DNA from: Piscicola geometra
Lineage: Eukaryota > Annelida > Clitellata > Hirudinida > Piscicolidae
Length of the DNA stretch: 64,000 bases
Assembly: GCA_943735955.1 (NCBI GenBank)
Contig: OX030955.1
Location: forward strand, 14,844,083 to 14,908,082
Direction: 5' to 3'
Shown here: positions 31,401 through 42,432 of the stretch, piece by piece
How the letters are laid out: each line of letters begins with the position of its first letter
How positions within the stretch are numbered: position 1 is the first letter of the stretch
The notes under the pieces: generated by a model
Database searches by the model: none
Told to the model about the DNA's origin: nothing
What the model saw: the letters and a program-made list of their open reading frames with translations, nothing else
Position numbers and translations under genes: made by a program

Positions 31401-34400
31401 CTACTCAAAGTAGATGTCTTCGATGGGGTATGCAAGATCTTGGAACTCTTGGTTGAAGCGGGCCAGTGCGTTTCTGTGAACATATATTAGAGTTTTTAAA
31501 ATTTCTCTCTCACTAAACTTAATACATAGCCTTTGTAACATAGGGTGCCAAAATAGATGCAAAGTTGTAATAGTTTAATAAATATCTTTAGTTTTTGAAT
31601 ACATTTTTGAATAGCTCAACTATTTTTTCCATAATTTCAAATTAGCTTTGAATTCTTCACGATATAAAGTGTGTGTGTTTGTATGAATAATAAAGAGGTG
31701 GTCCTCACCCAATGGCTTCCACAATAGGCCTGCCTGACTTCGCTGCCTGAAAAACATGGCATGCAAACTTCATGCAGACTGGGTGCTTCGTGATGAAGCC
31801 CAAGTATCTGTGTGTGCGTGTGTGTCTATGAAAAAATAGTTCCATATTTAGTTGAAGATACAAAAAATTGAGTCCGATATACAAAAGTAAGGATCTTAAA
31901 ACAAATTTGTCTTTATCTAAAATAGAAACTCTTCAGCTTGGAGTAGATTCATCGATTCACTCACTCATTCACTCTCTTTTCATTCCTGCCTTCACTCATC
32001 CACCTCCTCGCGAATCTTACTTTTCGTTCTTGGGCAGGATGCCGCAGAAGGTGATGTTCTTTAGGAGGTACATGTGATCGAGACTCTGCTGTGACGACGT
32101 CAGCAAGTGAAGCTTGCTCAAAATGCGAGAAGTTGCTGTCTTCTGGAGTAGTGGAGAAAAGTGTGGAAAATATCACACACGCGTACACACATGCACAAAA
32201 CACACACACCTTTTTTCTCTCAGACACTTTGATGCCATTCTCATCGATCTCAAGGCACGACATCATGTTCGTCAGATTCGTCGACTCCCTCCTTGCCTTG
32301 ACAAACTGTCGTTGAATCCAAGTGAATGTGGCATTAAAGTCAGGCATTGACCCATTTTTTCTCGAATTTTTATTTAATTTATTTTTACAATTTTTTCACA
32401 ATACAATCAATTGATAAAAAAAGCAAACAAATGTTGATAGTATGAAAAATGTTTTGTCTAGAAAAAAATGTAAATGTTCCAATAATGGAACACTGAGCAT
32501 TAACTGTTTTATTATCAAAACAGTATTTTTTTTGTTTTTTAAAACATATTTTTATCCATTGAATATCAAAATGAAAATAGTAAAAAATATAATTTGCAAA
32601 AAAAGTTAAATTATTATATTTTGTATGAAAGGTTTTAAATAATTTTTCACATATTCTAGCTGTTTCTTTTTAGAAAGAGTGCAACTGGTTTGCTTTTCAG
32701 CTGAAATTAAATAAAGTTCTAGTTTATCGAACCTAACAGGGTTTGACCATAGGATTGCCACTTTTGGGCCTTCCGCTACCTAGGGAAGAGTGGCCTATCA
32801 ACAGGTAGATTTTTTTCTTCTGTTGATACTCATCGTTGACATGAAACAACTGGATTGATGCCCTTAAAATTTCTTATGATATAAACTAAAAAGTTATCAT
32901 TCCAAATGAATCTCTTACTATTGGATGCTTTTTCCGTTTTTTAATTTTAGCACGACGAATATTTAAAAAACTTAGTAAAATTTGACACCCCCATTCATGC
33001 TCACTATTCCAATAATGAAAAATTCATTATTTGTTTACACTTAATGATAAGTAGACTAGAAATTAATGATTTTTTAAAAATTAGATTTAAAAAATGGTAA
33101 GTTATTAAGAAAATGAAAAAAAATACAGAAAGTTTGAAAACTGTATTAATTATTTATATATTTTCAAAATATTTATTCATTCTTTAATTTATGATACAAA
33201 TTACCAAAAATGATAATCAACAAACTATTAAAGTCGTATTGTAGTTAATTCATTTGTAAACAATTTACAAATTACAGGTTTACTGGGTATTTAATTTTCT
33301 GTTAATTTTTTTCTTGATGTTTTAATAATGGAACACTGAGCAAAGGTCAGGTGACGGTTTCATTAAAGTCAGGTGATATGTCATTAAAGTCAGGTGATGG
33401 TGTCGTTAAAGTCAGGGGATGGTGTCGTTAAAGTCAGGGGATGGTGTCGTTAAAGTCATGTGTCGCCACTTCTTACAGGCCTCAGGCACAACGACAAAAT
33501 GTCAATTAGAATTAACGAGCGCAGTTGCAATAATATAGGCGTGATAATTATGATGATGATGATGGTGGTGAGGTTGATAATGAAGAGGTAGATGGTGATA
33601 ATGACGATGGTGATGATGATTGTGATAAAGGTGATAATGGTGAAGACCTTTTTGATAGCCTTGCAGAGGACCTGGTGGCCTGTGTGCTGGCCTATTTGCA
33701 CACTGCCCAGGTAGCTCACAAAGTGCCTGTACTTGGGTGCTTGTGGTTGAAGTACTGATTTAAAAAATAATAGGATGTAGTGAACATGGTGTTTGTTGTA
33801 GCGGTGGTTTTTTTGGGAAGTTGTGGTGATAGTGGTTTTTTGAACGATGGCAGTTGTGATAAAAGTTGTTTTTCATTGAATTTAGATACTAAAACTAATT
33901 TTGAGCATTTTTTATTTCATATTATTACATTACAATTTTGGCAAAATTATACTCCCATCATCACCACACCATCCCACACCAAACCATCACAACACCACCA
34001 ACATACCATTATCCCACCATTACCACACCATCAAATCACAATTACCAAACCATAGTATCACAACACCCTCACACCACACAAACAACATCACAGCACCACC
34101 ATCCCACACCACACAAACAACCACAACAGCACCACCATTCCACAACACACCATTACAGCACCATCATCCCACACCACACCATTACAACACCACCACAACA
34201 GCACCACCATCACAGCATCCCCACACCACACCATCACAGCACACCACCACAACACCACCTCCACAACAGCACCATCATCACACCAAACCATCACAAAACC
34301 ATCACAGCACCATCGCAACACCACTATCACTACAACAGCACACCATCACCATCACAACACCACAACATCACTAAAACAGCACACCACCACTAACACACCA

Positions 34401-35713
34401 CCACCATCACAACACCGCAACATCACTAGAACAGCACGTTACCTTCCCCCAGGAGACTCAGGTCAGTGGCGTATGCGGTCGGAAAAATGCCTCGTTCTCT
34501 CGTTCGAAGGTTGATTCCTGTGTTGTTGTTGGAGCAGCGAATAAGCGCTTGTTCATTTTTAATAATAATAATGGTACGCCTCATTATAGCCCAAACGGGC
34601 TTTAGGCAACTTAGGCTGTAAACTCGAATTATAATCATTGGTCATTCCGAGTGTTCTTACACACTCGGCTAATGGTCAGTGTGTGTGCCTTTAAAGGTCC
34701 AATCATCAAGTCCTCTTCCTACCCTCCTCTCCACCACACCATCAGACCACTACCTTCTTCTCCACCACACCATCAGACCACTACCCTCCTCTCCACCACA
34801 CCATCAGACCACTACCTTCCTTTCCACCACACCATCAGACCACTACCTTCTTCTCCACCACACCATCAGACCACTACCTTCTTCTCCACCACACCATCAG
34901 ACCACTACCTTCTTCTCCACCACACCATCAGACCACTACCTTCCTTCTCCACCACACCATCAGACCACTACCTTCCTTCTCCACCACACCATCAGACCAC
35001 TTCCCTCCTTTCCACCACACCATCAGACCACTACCCTCCTCTCCACCATACTACCTTAGCACCAAATTCTTCCTCATAAACATAATCCTCCCACCAAGGC
35101 ACCTTCACAACCTCGATTTCTACCACACAAACTTCCCACCTACATTCTTCTCCATCATATCATCGGACCCCTTCCCACGTCCCCCTCCACCTCGTCCCCC
35201 CAACCTCCTCTTCCACCACACCACCTTCACACCACAGATCATCATGCTCCTTCTCCACATAGAGTCCATCTCCTATCTCGACGGCAAGTTCTTCTGCGTG
35301 TCTGGGCAGGAATTTATGACACCCTCGGTGCGTGGCGTCGCAGTCGTCAAGGTAAAACTCCATCTCACCGAAGCCGCCAATCACGCTGCTGTTCATGTCA
35401 GTGTTGGGCTTCAAGTTGTTGTCATTGTTGGTAGTATAATTGTTGGAGTTGTTGGGCTTCAAGTTGTTGTCATTGTTGGTAGTATAATTGTTGGAGTTGT
35501 TGGGCTCATAATTGTTGGTGTTGTTGGGCTCATAATTGTTGGAGTTGTTGGGCTCATAATTGTTGGTGTTGTTGGGCTCATAATTGTTGGAGTTGTTGGG
35601 CTCATAATTGTTGGAGTTGTTGGGCTCATAATTGTTGGAATGGTTGTTGGTTGTAGGGCTGGGCATGTAGTTTTTGGAGTCGTTGAGACTGTCAAGTTCA
35701 CTGTTGACGCTGC
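31401..35713 (-). CDS. JNK-interacting protein 1/2-type scaffold (3' half: SH3 and PTB domains)
   Basis: Seven minus-strand exons: 35713-35225, 34517-34443, 33754-33648, 32305-32210, 32142-32021, 31807-31709 and 31473-31401 (stop TAG). All junctions are GT-AG and in phase. Exon one has an Asn-rich linker with six NNYEPNNS/T octads, then the SH3 start THRGCHKFLPRHAEELAVEI; exon two ends the SH3 with RTRERGIFPTAYA. Exons three to seven form the PTB domain: HFVSYLGSVQIGQHTGHQVL, CLEIDENGIKVS, LLKNITFCGILPKNEK, YLGFITKHP, FACHVF and the C-terminus PIEDIYFE. That order and ending match vertebrate JIP1 (...TEDIYLE). JIP proteins assemble MLK-MKK7-JNK modules and link cargo to kinesin-1. The JNK-binding motif and start must lie upstream and were not found. 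Confidence 0.93.
32346..33345 (-). repeat. Dispersed repeat E2 within JIP intron
   Basis: The segment 33345-32985 read on the minus strand repeats 9753-10165 (TTTGCTCAGTGTTCCATTA, GAAAAAAATTAACAGAAAATTAAAT, then TTCATTATTGGAAT.). The whole block is bracketed by CATTAAAGTCAGG on both sides (about 32332 and 33362), as if it had been inserted into a tandem array. No protein was recognised. Confidence 0.6.
33346..33464. repeat. 22-bp tandem repeat GTCAGGTGATGGTGTCGTTAAA
   Basis: Five to six copies with small changes, in the JIP intron next to repeat E2. A single related copy (CATTAAAGTCAGG) lies at the other side of E2 near 32332. Confidence 0.85.
33950..34435. repeat. (CAC/CAT)-rich low-complexity tract
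   Basis: A roughly 480-bp tract of CACCAC, CATCAC and AACAGCACC repeats in a JIP intron. Plus-strand ORFs (His/Thr/Pro/Gln-rich) and minus-strand ones (Val/Trp/Cys-rich) are artefacts; JIP is spliced across it on the minus strand. Confidence 0.85.
34715..35050. repeat. ~30-bp minisatellite CCACCACACCATCAGACCACTACCTTCTTCT
   Basis: About ten tandem copies with small length changes (CTTCCT for CTTCT) in the intron between the two SH3-encoding exons of the JIP gene. The short plus-strand ORFs (Ser-Asp-His-Tyr repeats) are by-products. Confidence 0.88.
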
Positions 35714-35738
35714 CTGTATCAGTTGTATGAGTCACCCA

Positions 35739-35967
<229 letters not shown>

Positions 35968-36384
35968 ACGAAATTTAGCTTATCGCATTCAACAGATCAC
36001 TGGATGCCAATCGAGAAAATGAAAAAAAGATTTCATCAAACAATTATTTTACTTTTTTGACTTTTTTCATGCTAAAAACTAATTGAAAAAATGTCAAAAA
36101 ACTATAATTACTCGACGCTCAACAGGCTTGAACATTTCGATATTGTAATGATGTCTGCAAAATACAACTCCATGCATTCCCCAGACTTCAACACTCAAAT
36201 CAACGGCAAACGCATGATTTCAAAATATTAATAAAAAATACATTTGTTTTATGAATACAATTTATTTTAAACTATTTTAAATTAGACTATAAAATGTTCC
36301 ATAAAATGTACCTATATGAACTAGAGTTAACAACAGTGACACTGAAAACATAACTGTACCTGACCACCAAAAACTAACGAATTA

Positions 36385-37010
36385 CGGAGACCCCATCCTG
36401 GAGACCTCATATTGTGAAGACCTAATCTTAGGAGACCTGATCCTCTAGAGACCTCATCTTGTAGACATTATATTATGAAATTTTTATATTAATCAATGAA
36501 ATTTTCAATAACATTATTTATATAGCTACTTAAATTATTTCGTTATATTTGAAATTTATTTGTTTATTATTTATTAAATTATCATTTCAGTTTTCAAATT
36601 AATTTAATTATTTTATTTAATCAGCATTCCAAACTATTTTTAACTTTATTAAATCAAAGTAACTATTGCATACAATACAGACTATACAGTCTATACAGTG
36701 CTGAACAAAGAGAATATGAAAGACTATTAAATAATAATTTTGATTATTGGAATGCTAATTAAATTCAATAAAAAAATATTTTTAAAACTGAAATGATAAT
36801 TTTAATAAATAAAAAGAGTTAACAAAGAATTACTTTAAGTAGCTATAATAATAATTTTAATAAACATTTCATTGATTGATATGAAAAGTTTCTCAGTTAA
36901 ATTTACACAAGATGAGGTCTCCACAGGATGAGGTCTCCACAGGATGAGGCCTCCACAGGATGAGGTCTCCACAGGATGAGTTTTCCTAGGATGAAGTCTC
37001 CAACTTTCCA
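36385..37010. mobile_element. Foldback element with short terminal tandem repeats
   Basis: The left end (GGAGACCTCAT-type units, 36385-36465) is mirrored by the right end, where AGGATGAGGTCTCCAC is repeated about five times (36909-37010). The inner arms are also inverted copies: AATCAATGAAATTTTCAATAA versus ATAAACATTTCATTGATT, and ATAGCTACTTAAA versus TTTAAGTAGCTAT. It encodes no protein. The structure is that of a foldback DNA transposon; the family is unknown. Confidence 0.75.
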
Positions 37011-37236
37011 ACTCAAAGTACTACTTAACCCAAACACAGTTAAAACGTTATCCGTCCAAGTTTAGCAGCTGCTATTGAAAAAAACTAATGTTAGCAATAG
37101 AATTGCAGAATAAATTATTGCAACAGCAGCCGAATCTCATGAGCACATCCCTTAAATCACAAAAATAAACAAATAATTTATCCGACAGTTCAAACAAAAA
37201 CACGAGAAAGAGCAACTAAGGAAATGCGGGCATCTT

Positions 37237-37351
37237 TCAATCCAGAGTGCTCATTGTCAGCTCATTGGGAACGTAAAATGGTTCCTTCTTCAATGTCAAG
37301 GAATATGGTTGATCAACTTGCAAATTGGTGTCTGCATATTGAAAAATGAAA
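37237..37351 (-). CDS. Possible terminal exon, unrecognised protein
   Basis: After a CCTAAAAG acceptor, the minus strand reads FIFQYADTNLQVDQPYSL, then KKEPFYVPNELTMSTLD, to a TGA at 37237-37239. The composition looks coding, and the frame stays open a further 170 bp upstream (LELSLPVHFLF and so on), so it may be part of a longer exon up to about 37524. It could belong to an upstream gene or an old element. No family is recognised. Confidence 0.35.
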
Positions 37352-37696
37352 CTTTTAGGCGTCCCAAAAAGGAAGTGGACAGGCAGACTCAACTCCAGTT
37401 GTCGTTTCCGTTTCTTAAAGAAAAAGTTAAGGCTGGTATACACGTTTGTTTTCTTTAAACGTTCCACAGAGCTCGACGGATGGATGGCCAAGATCATCTT
37501 CTGTCTCAAACAGTCTTTTTTCAATTAAAATTCAAGCCGACTGTACTAGAATTGTCATCACTCGGTTAATTTAATAATTTCATTCAAAACGTGCCCAAGA
37601 AATAATCTACAGTGGAAAAATCCTTGAGCACCAGAGTCTGTCTTCTTGACGGCTTGACGGAGTGTAATTGGATTTTAAGATGTCATCAGTCTCAGT

Positions 37697-38235
37697 CATT
37701 TCTTATAGTTTATTATCAACTAATCTTTTGCAATTTTATTGGTGGTTCCCTTTGATGTCATAAATGCAAATAGTCCACTTTCATTTAGGTGGTGGAGACA
37801 TTGAGTTTTAATTTACAATTCTTCTTGAAGTAGTTGTTTAGGAAAAAATGTTTGATAGAAAAGAACTGTTGAAAATGACCACTGGCTGAAAACATTGCCT
37901 ACTAAAACGTAGAAGTGTTAGTGAAATTAGTTGAAAGACAAAGTACAAAAGTACATTAAGATTCCTCAGAGATAATGCTCATGAATGAATCTTTGAGATT
38001 TCTCCAAACTTCTTTTTAATTATTCTTATCAGTTTTGCAAACACATGATTTTAAATCTAAAACCTTTACTTTTAATATTTAAACGTATTTTTTTCTAAAA
38101 AATTAAAACTTATTAACTAAAAAAGCTTAATAAAGAACTGAAGATCTAAGTGTTTCATTTCAGTCAAACTGATAAATATTATGAAAATTTTTCAGGCTTT
38201 TCTCGAAATGACTGATTAGGCATTTTGACTGTGAC
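37697..38235 (+). repeat. Dispersed repeat F, copy 1
   Basis: TATAGTTTATTATCAACTAAT, then TTTGCAATTTTATTGGTGG, CCCTTTGATGTCATAAATGC and, near the end, AATAAAGAACTGAAG, TTTCATTTCAGTCAAACTGA and TTTTGACTGTGACATA. The same order is found at 54690-55110. The AGTCAAA end resembles the terminus of the MITE at 24347, so it may be a related DNA element. No ORF. Confidence 0.7.
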
Positions 38236-39990
38236 ATATATAGTAGAGGGAGATTGCTCAAGATGAACCGGGTTCTAAGATGGAATGAGCTTATTTACAG
38301 CTATGCGATGTATACATTTTTTAAAATTCTTTTATATTCATGCATTCGTCTTCTAAGCCCATTTGTTTGTTGGTTTCGTTTCTGAAAGTTGCCTCATTCA
38401 ATTATAATAATAGAAAAACTGATTTCTATAAGAATAGTTAAAAAGTTGGGAGATAACGTTTTGTTGTTTTTTCTTCACATCCGAAGGAGTATAATTTGTA
38501 CTTTATTATTATTAATTAGATGATGCACTACAGTTTCATTATGTGCAAGCAGTATAATTAATAATTGAGTGATCAGCCTGTTGTTACCATGGATTTGTAG
38601 CATGGTCATAGTTGCCTAAGATGATACATGAATAGTTGCATAAGAGTAAACGTAGGAAGAGATTGATGAATCTGTCTGGTATTCCTCCATCTCGGGAAAT
38701 TATAAATTTTTATAGACTATATGCAATATAATAGACTATATAAAGTTTAAACTCTAAATAGAATTTTGAAAAATAATACAAAACAATAATTTATTTATTT
38801 ATAAAAGAAAAAAAACTGTTTTTATTCATTATCTTCAACACAAGTATGTCCTATTTATAGCTGAATCTCAAATTTGAATAGATGTAGACTTTCGTCTCAT
38901 TAGTCTCTATAGACTGTAAACTAGAGGTTTGCACGGGAAATGGTTGAAGCTAAAAGTGAAACGAACTAAGTGAATTTCTATGGGTAAAACAAGTTTAACT
39001 TATGTTATTCCAAAGAGTTTACTTTAAAAATAGAATTGTAAAAATTTTATACAAAATGTATAGCGTTTTTAAAAGACATTTGATGACGCTTTTTAGAAGA
39101 AGCTGAAAGACTACATTCAATAAATAAAAAAATAAAGATTTTTTGGAATGATCAGTATTGAAAAAACTGAAAAATTATTTCTTTAGATAAATAAGATAGT
39201 CGGATAATAACTAAACTGTTTGAATTAAACTTTTTCTGAAATACAATAGGATTTATCTCAAGCAACTAAGCATTCCATCTTGAGAACCCAGCTCAGAAAG
39301 GAATTTTTGAGTGTTCATGTTCGAGGCTAATGAAAAAATATTCGTTATTTCTTTATTTCTTATGTTGAAGTTGATATAGTTAGACAAAGAGTCAATATAA
39401 TGGCTGGATAAATTTTAATTCACGTTATTGGCTATGCAATTGAGGTATGAGGCTACGTGTAAAAATCGTTCCATCTTGTGCAATCTCCCTCTATATATTA
39501 TATACCCTCTCGTATCACCTCTGGTATCACCGGCGTTTTCACCCGAGAGAGGAGGCTGCGAGGAAGAATCCAGCAGAAAGGAACTGTCGTGTGTGATGGA
39601 AGGACGGATTTGCTTGGTGTGGTACAAGGGAAAACAATATACTATACAATGTGGATTGAGGGGATGATGATTGTTTTGTAGTGAAAGGAGTGTTGGATCT
39701 TTTGTGGTTTGGAGGCTTGGTGGATGGGGTGTAATGCAGATAGATCGTGGTGTGGTGGATGTTTTTTGGTGTAGGGGAGTAGTAGATGTTTTGTGTTGCA
39801 GGGTGTAGTGGATTTGTGAGTTAATGTTGAATTTTTATTCTTCTATTTATCATCACCGTGATGTGACGGATCACTGAACATTGCAACAACTGATTTATGA
39901 AAGACAGAAAGTCTCAATAATTTCTTTAAAAGTGTATTAACAGAAGAAAATAGTGATAATTTTAATAAATAGATACTAGAACATTTAAAG
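38236..39990. other. Spacer without recognised genes
   Basis: AT-rich sequence. From 39428 to 39835 it is more GC- and G/T-rich, with short ORFs on both strands but no splice-supported exon or known motif. Confidence 0.4.
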
Positions 39991-40600
39991 AAAGATCTAA
40001 TGATGGAGATGTCACAAAGGAGGAAACTTATAACTTATAAAAAGAAATAAATGTAACAAAAGCCCCAAATCCAGATGGTTTTTACCCCATAGTATTGTCA
40101 AAGTTAGCTAATATCATACATACACCTTTATGTAACATTTATAATAGCTCATTAAATAGCGGTATAATACCAGGAGATTGAAAAAAACTACAGCTAGGCT
40201 CATAACAGGTTCTAGAAAGTATGAATAAATCAGCCCTGTTCTCAAGGAGCTCCACTGGCTTCGTGTGGAAAACAGAATTGAATACATAAACATTAACAAG
40301 TCCAAGTGTCTGTCCAATGAGTGCCCAGATTATTTGTCGAGTAGTATTTTCATGAGAGCAAGTCTTCCCCAGAGGGAAAGACTCAGGTCTTCCAGGTCAA
40401 GAGATGTAGTTCCACAGAGCTACAAACTCAAGTATGCAGGTGCAAGAAGCTTTTTTATTGCAGCGCCGACTCTTTAGAATAGTCTTCCCAATAGACTCAA
40501 ATCCCCGAGCTCGACCGGCGATATTCAGCTGTACCCTGAAAACGTACTTATTTGGCAGATAACAGCAGCCTAAAAATTTACTTCTCATTTTTCCATTCAT
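39991..40600 (+). mobile_element. Chimeric LINE remnants
   Basis: From about 39991 to 40185 one frame reads KAPNPDGFYPIVLSKLANII and NIYNSSLNSGIIPGD, the fingers region of one RT type. At about 40190 the sequence switches to the C-terminal end of the CR1-like family seen at 26 kb (ARLITGSRKY, then [16 protein letters not shown]), continuing with SLPQRERLRSSRSRDVVPQ and ARSFFIAAPTL. More than a kilobase of polymerase is missing between them, and the two parts may come from different families. Confidence 0.7.
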
Positions 40601-40867
40601 CAATTTCTTGCTTCCATATCTTCATTTTTTTCTAGTGGTTGATAATAATTTAATATTTGCGATCATGCCGAGAAAATAGTAGTTAAGTGTTTCTAGTTCA
40701 ATAAATTTTATTAAACTCCACTTCATTGGAATAAAGATGTAATGTAAGAATGAAAAAATTCTTTCTTAATTAAAAAAAATATTTGTAAAACTATTTTTAA
40801 TACACTTAGGGGTTTTTTCCTATTTGGCCGATTAGTAATAATTAAAAGTAAAAGTATTAAGTACAGT

Positions 40868-41338
40868 CTAGCATGGAATTTTCACCCCCTTTTGAACTAA
40901 CTTTTCATGGAGTTTGTCGATCAAGAGTGGTTTGTTGGCAGGGGGCGATAAAGATGCATCCTTTCTAGTACTCCGCATCATGGCATCCTCTTCTTCCTCT
41001 TCCTCTTCCTCTTCCTCTTCTTCTTCTTCCTCTCTTAAACGGTCATACACTCGTTCGACGTTATCGCATTTGAAGCAGATGATGTTCTTAACATAGGACT
41101 CGTTCAAGTAGAGGTCAGAGTATTTCTTGACCGGGTCGATGGTCTCAGGGTTGCCAAGGTCGTTGAGTGTGTGTTGGGCCGAGTTCTCTGGCTCGTTGCG
41201 CAGGCCGAAGATCACCTCGGGACTACAACAGTGGGGGAAGGTGAACGCGAGAGATGCTTGTGTCTTGCTTTTCTTCTCAGTCGCAAAAACCGCCATGATT
41301 TCTTCCGCTACCGATGGAAGCTTGGTGGTTGCTATCAA
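40868..41338 (-). CDS. Possible exon of unrecognised protein with poly-Glu tract
   Basis: The minus-strand ORF has normal codon composition: KLPSVAEEIMAVFATEKKSK, SLAFTFPHCCSPEVIFGL, DPVKKYSDLYLNESYVKNI, a run of about 15 Glu residues encoded by a CTT/CCT microsatellite, then KPLLIDKLHEKLVQKG. It ends either at TAG 40868 or at a GG|GTGAAA donor about 20 bp before it. It is open upstream to about 41395. No domain is recognised. It may belong with the exon at 41831-42331 on the same strand. Confidence 0.45.
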   Translation of the reverse strand: MIATTKLPSVAEEIMAVFATEKKSKTQASLAFTFPHCCSPEVIFGLRNEPENSAQHTLNDLGNPETIDPVKKYSDLYLNESYVKNIICFKCDNVERVYDRLREEEEEEEEEEEEEEEDAMMRSTRKDASLSPPANKPLLIDKLHEKLVQKGVKIPC

Positions 41339-41830
41339 GTCTGGAACAGTGGAGGCTGCCGTAGGGGTTGATATTGCTTTATTGGTAGAGCATCATTCAG
41401 TCCATTCTAGTTCATACGCTAGTTCACTATTCTGCGTCTTCGAGATAAAGTAAATTGATTTTCTAAGTTTAAAATATTTCCTTCAATGATTTCCAATGTT
41501 TGAATTATTTCATTTTTAAAAAATGAGATTGAATTATTTCATCTTTTTCAAATGCGATTTTAAAAGCTTAAATAAAATAAAGAACTGACAGAGTTTTGAA
41601 GGAAGAGCAGTGGAGGGCAGGTTGGGCAGCCTCCGCGACCCTCCTTTACGCACCATTTTGCTGGGGAGGCTGTGTGGAAGAGTGTTCTCCTAGAGGGTTT
41701 TGATGAAAAAAATTAAGAATGAGAAAGTGAGCTGAAATCTTTGAAAATTACAAGCTAGGGTTGATCCGGACACTTGGCAAAAACTCATTGTCATTTTTAT
41801 TAATAAACTACAAAATTGCTTTAGACTCAC

Positions 41831-42331
41831 GTTTGCTCTTGCTTTGAGAGGCTTCATCTTGAGAATTTTTGAAGATTGTGGTGCTGTTTTGAAAGATGAG
41901 TTTTTTATTATTGGATGCCAGTTTGTTTGTTGGTAGTTGTTGTTGACGTCTGTGACATTTGGCAGAACATTAGGGGAAAAAGAAGTGAGAGGGGAGATAG
42001 AACTCGAATGGTTGTAGTGTACCGCGTTACTTTCAGTAAATTCAGAAAACGTATTGTTATCGTCAATCTGCTTCAAGTCCTCGATGAGGATCGGTTCAAA
42101 ATTGAGATGGTAGAACTTGCCGTGGTTTTCGATGGACTCCTTGCCACTGGTGGGTCTGCTGTTGCCACTGTTAGGCCTCTTCAGCGGGTGTCTGTTGCGG
42201 AGTTTAAGAGCCTCAAACAACAAGCGGCTGTTTTTGTTCTCTTCATGAATCTTCGATTGCAGCTTGTCAGCGCTCATCTTCCTTTCTGCTTCGTAACTGT
42301 CCAAGTCGTATGACAACCTGCGGTGGTATTT
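41831..42331 (-). CDS. Probable internal exon of unrecognised protein
   Basis: The exon opens after TCTGAAAAG and closes at AGAGCAAAC|GTGAGT, a strong donor; it is exactly 167 codons in phase 0. It reads YHRRLSYDLDSYEAERKMSA, then HEENKNSRLLFEALKLRN, RPNSGNSRPTSGKES and FYHLNFEPILIEDLKQIDD, followed by Ser/Asn-rich sequence. A basic, helix-prone start followed by a disordered tail; no family recognised. Confidence 0.55.
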
Positions 42332-42432
42332 CTTTTCAGAGCAATATGATAACACGATAAATAAGACAAAGTAAAAAAAAATATCAAAAACAGAATGGGA
42401 TACGATATGAGACGACACTGTTCAACTATATT

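Noticed and set aside
33780..34393. Long His/Thr/Pro-rich plus-strand ORFs
   Set aside because: Low-complexity CACCAT repeats lying antisense in a JIP intron; no splice or start support.
34651..35079. Plus-strand ORFs with HTIRPLPSS repeats
   Set aside because: Translation of the ~30-bp minisatellite in a JIP intron.
39428..39667. Plus-strand ORFs of about 70-80 codons
   Set aside because: No splice-bounded exon, repeat similarity or known motif; both strands are equally open.
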